Below, piece after piece: positions 62,131 through 64,000 of a stretch of 64,000 bases of DNA; positions within the stretch are counted from its first letter, which is position 1; every line of letters begins with the position of its first letter. The DNA lies in the NCBI RefSeq assembly GCF_000735695.2, contig NZ_JASZ02000001.1, forward strand, positions 172,215-236,214. The letters are read 5' to 3'. Source of the stretch: Kaistella haifensis DSM 19056 (GTDB lineage: Bacteria > Bacteroidota > Bacteroidia > Flavobacteriales > Weeksellaceae). The translations under genes and the position numbers were made by a program. The notes below the pieces were generated by a model. The model saw only the letters and a program-made list of their open reading frames with translations. It made no database searches and was not told the origin of the DNA.

Positions 62131-63735
62131 TTGCAAAAAATTTCATTCATAATTTTACTATTCTTCTGTGTTATTTTCAAAGCACAGCAGCATGAGTTTT
62201 GGTTGATCGATATCCAAACTCAGAAAAAAACTTTAGCTAAAGATTCCATCGCAGCAACCAAATTTTTAGATTCACTTTCTCAGAATAATTATTATTTAAC
62301 TCAGCTCACAAACGTTAAAAAAGATCGAACCAAAACGGAAATCTATTTCGATAAGGGAAAAAATTTCAATGAAGCTTTGGTAAAAGTTGATGACGAAATT
62401 GCTAAAAACACCAACCATGCAAATCAATTTTTCACCAAAAATCTCGATTCTTTAAAAAAAGTGATTAATGAGAATTATCGAACCCAAGGATTTACTTTCA
62501 ACCGCGTAAAATCTAAATTCCTGCGGATGGAAAATAATATTCCACAAATTGAGATTACAGTTATCAAAGGAAATCCGAGGAATATTGACGGTTTCGTAAT
62601 AACAGGTTACGAAAAAGTACCCAAAAGGTTTATAAAAAATATTGAAAAAGAATTTCAGGGTAAAAAATATGACGATCAAAATTTGTTGAGAATTAATCAA
62701 TCACTGCAAAATCATCCGTTTTTACTTTTAGAAAAACCACCTCAAACTCTTTTTACGAAAGATTCCACGCAAGTTTTCCTGTTTCTGAAAAAGAAAAAAA
62801 CAAACACATTCGATGGAATTATAGGTTTTGGAAATGACAATTCAGACAAATTCACATTCAACGGAAGTTTAAATGTGAACTTTAAAAATATGTTTAATGC
62901 TTTTGAAACAGTGAATGTTTTCTGGCAGAGAAACCCGGACAAAGGACAAACTTTTTATTTGAAAACGGATATTCCTTATCTGTTTAAGTCCAATTTCGGT
63001 ACAAATATCAATATTAATATTTATCGCCAGGATTCAACTTTTGCTAATGTAAAATTTCTACCAAGTTTGTATCTTCATTTGAGCAACAGACAAAAATTAG
63101 GACTTCGTGGAACCTTCGAAACGTCCGTTGTGATGGATTCTTTATATACTCAGGCTAAGGATTTCAGCAAAAAAGGAATTGGACTTTGGTACGAATTTAA
63201 TGAACCGTCGGATGTGCAATTATTTCTTTATAAAACAAGAATACGCGCTGAAGCGGATTACTTTTCGACTAATTACTCAAAAGAAAACGTCAACGTCACC
63301 CAAAATAATTTTTACTTTTCGGGCGAAAGAAATTTCTATATTTCAGGAAATAATTATCTCAATTTAAAAGCCGAAACCGCATTAATCAATTCGAAAAACG
63401 AACTGGTGACCAACGAATTGTTGCGATTTGGCGGTTGGAATTCTTTTAGAGGATTTAATGAAAATACACTATTGGCAGACTTTTACTACTACGGAAGTGC
63501 GGAATACCGGTATCTGGTCGGAAGCCAATCGTTCTTTGATATTTTTGCACAATATGGCCAACTCAACAACAAAAATTTATCACTGAAACCTAAGCTTTAT
63601 AGCTTCGGAATCGGTTTTAATTTCTTTCTGCCAATTGGCTTAATGACGTTCCAAATTTCAAATGGTAATGAATTTGGAAACCCCGTGAAATTTAGCGATA
63701 CTAAGATTCATTGGGGAATTTTAAGTAGGTTTTAA
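62131..63735 (+). CDS. BamA/TamA-family outer-membrane protein
   Basis: This protein of about 534 residues has a signal peptide (LQKISFIILLFFCVIFKAQQ), POTRA-like regions (about 30-200: YRTQGFTFNRVKSKFLRMEN, IPQIEITVIKGNPRNIDGFV) and a 16-strand-type D15 barrel with LNVNFKNMFNAFETVNVFWQ, the conserved TNELLRFGGWNSFRGFNENT loop (R-G-F) and SFGIGFNFFLPIGLMTFQIS. The start is uncertain: TTG at 62131 gives the best signal peptide in this frame, and TTG at 62104 is also open. A GTG at 62117 in another frame gives MKRFSCKK before the A-run, which would suit a one-base deletion. Its role in membrane-protein or lipid assembly is inferred. Confidence 0.8.
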   Translation: MQKISFIILLFFCVIFKAQQHEFWLIDIQTQKKTLAKDSIAATKFLDSLSQNNYYLTQLTNVKKDRTKTEIYFDKGKNFNEALVKVDDEIAKNTNHANQFFTKNLDSLKKVINENYRTQGFTFNRVKSKFLRMENNIPQIEITVIKGNPRNIDGFVITGYEKVPKRFIKNIEKEFQGKKYDDQNLLRINQSLQNHPFLLLEKPPQTLFTKDSTQVFLFLKKKKTNTFDGIIGFGNDNSDKFTFNGSLNVNFKNMFNAFETVNVFWQRNPDKGQTFYLKTDIPYLFKSNFGTNININIYRQDSTFANVKFLPSLYLHLSNRQKLGLRGTFETSVVMDSLYTQAKDFSKKGIGLWYEFNEPSDVQLFLYKTRIRAEADYFSTNYSKENVNVTQNNFYFSGERNFYISGNNYLNLKAETALINSKNELVTNELLRFGGWNSFRGFNENTLLADFYYYGSAEYRYLVGSQSFFDIFAQYGQLNNKNLSLKPKLYSFGIGFNFFLPIGLMTFQISNGNEFGNPVKFSDTKIHWGILSRF

Positions 63736-63952
63736 TTGAGTTCCAAATGTGTATAAATATAACTTAAAGCAATTATTTCTCAGATGAACATAGCGCTAAA
63801 AATGGTATAACGACTTAGTTTTTCTCAACAAGTGTCTAATTTCCAAGAGTAAATTTTAAATACTATACAGACGTATTTTCTACAAAAAAAGAATACACTG
63901 CACCTCCAATTTATTGTATTCAATTATTTTCTAATGCTATTAGTTTATAAAT

Positions 63953-63986
63953 AAAAAAAGCTCAATCAAAAAAATGATTGAGCTTT
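63953..63986 (-). terminator. terminator of a minus-strand gene beyond the window
   Basis: AAAGCTCAATCA (63957-63968) and TGATTGAGCTTT (63975-63986) pair perfectly, with a T-run only on the minus strand. It therefore belongs to a gene entering from the right. The remaining intergenic stretch 63736-63950 holds nothing I can support. Confidence 0.75.
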
Positions 63987-64000
63987 AAAAAAAACTGGCG

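Overview
The window is AT-rich bacterial chromosome from the phylum Bacteroidota, most likely class Flavobacteriia near Chryseobacterium/Kaistella (Weeksellaceae). The reasons are: promoters of the form TTTG-N19-TAnnTTTG, a T9SS C-terminal sorting domain, lipoboxes of the SCKK/ACKK type, OmpA with thrombospondin-3 repeats, a split MetH, a TrhO with a long C-terminus, and CtlX. I see no prophage, plasmid functions, CRISPR array or rRNA. The only mobile-type gene is a small HUH/Y1 transposase in a nest of short palindromes (31.05-31.89 kb).

Layout. 0-2.2 kb: start of the S10 operon (rplC-rplD-rplW-rplB, minus strand). 2.3-7.2 kb: an iron-uptake operon (TonB siderophore receptor, lipoprotein, PepSY membrane protein, frameshifted DUF1294, low-affinity iron permease) lying between rplC and rpsJ. 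7.4-10.8 kb: str operon rpsL-rpsG-fusA-rpsJ with its own promoter and terminator. 10.8-17.6 kb: a frameshifted membrane protein, a secreted LRR protein, pncB, rmuC and a TrmH-type methyltransferase. 17.6-23.4 kb: an Ala-rich lipoprotein, a membrane-tethered HTH-like protein with a lipoprotein partner, 5-FCL, trhO, a GlmU-like protein and rpmE2. 23.5-27.3 kb: a plus-strand operon of beta-helix lipoprotein, mazG, aroA and an SDR. 27.3-36.9 kb: the methionine operon. 37-48.1 kb: GH63-like glycosidase, OsmC, GNAT, YebC, OmpA, SmpB, ABC-F, RecJ and an acetyltransferase. 48.2-54.7 kb: lipoprotein, aroQ, tRNA-Glu/rpsT/tRNA-Glu, amidase, LptD-like protein, RidA and a membrane protein. 54.7-64 kb: HtrA, two amidinotransferase-fold enzymes, a TonB-type barrel, DUF3817, nadD and a BamA/TamA-like protein.

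The clearest functional unit is the minus-strand methionine operon: SAM-I riboswitch, MetX-like acyltransferase, ACT-homoserine dehydrogenase, MetZ-like sulfhydrylase, MetH N-half, MetH C-half, MetF. It covers aspartate semialdehyde to methionine, including the methyl-folate supply. A RAYT-like transposase and at least two families of REP-like palindromes have colonised its internal gaps.

Three genes show one-base indels in or next to homopolymers (DUF1294, the 12 kb membrane protein, the 3' end of ctlX). Either the assembly carries homopolymer errors or these are recent frameshifts. The most novel-looking items are the RAYT/palindrome island, the TrhO protein with a C-terminal domain resembling that of U32-family TrhP, the iron operon between the str and S10 blocks, a possible 23-codon leader ORF coupled to rplC, and the membrane-anchored HTH-like protein with a palindrome at its promoter.
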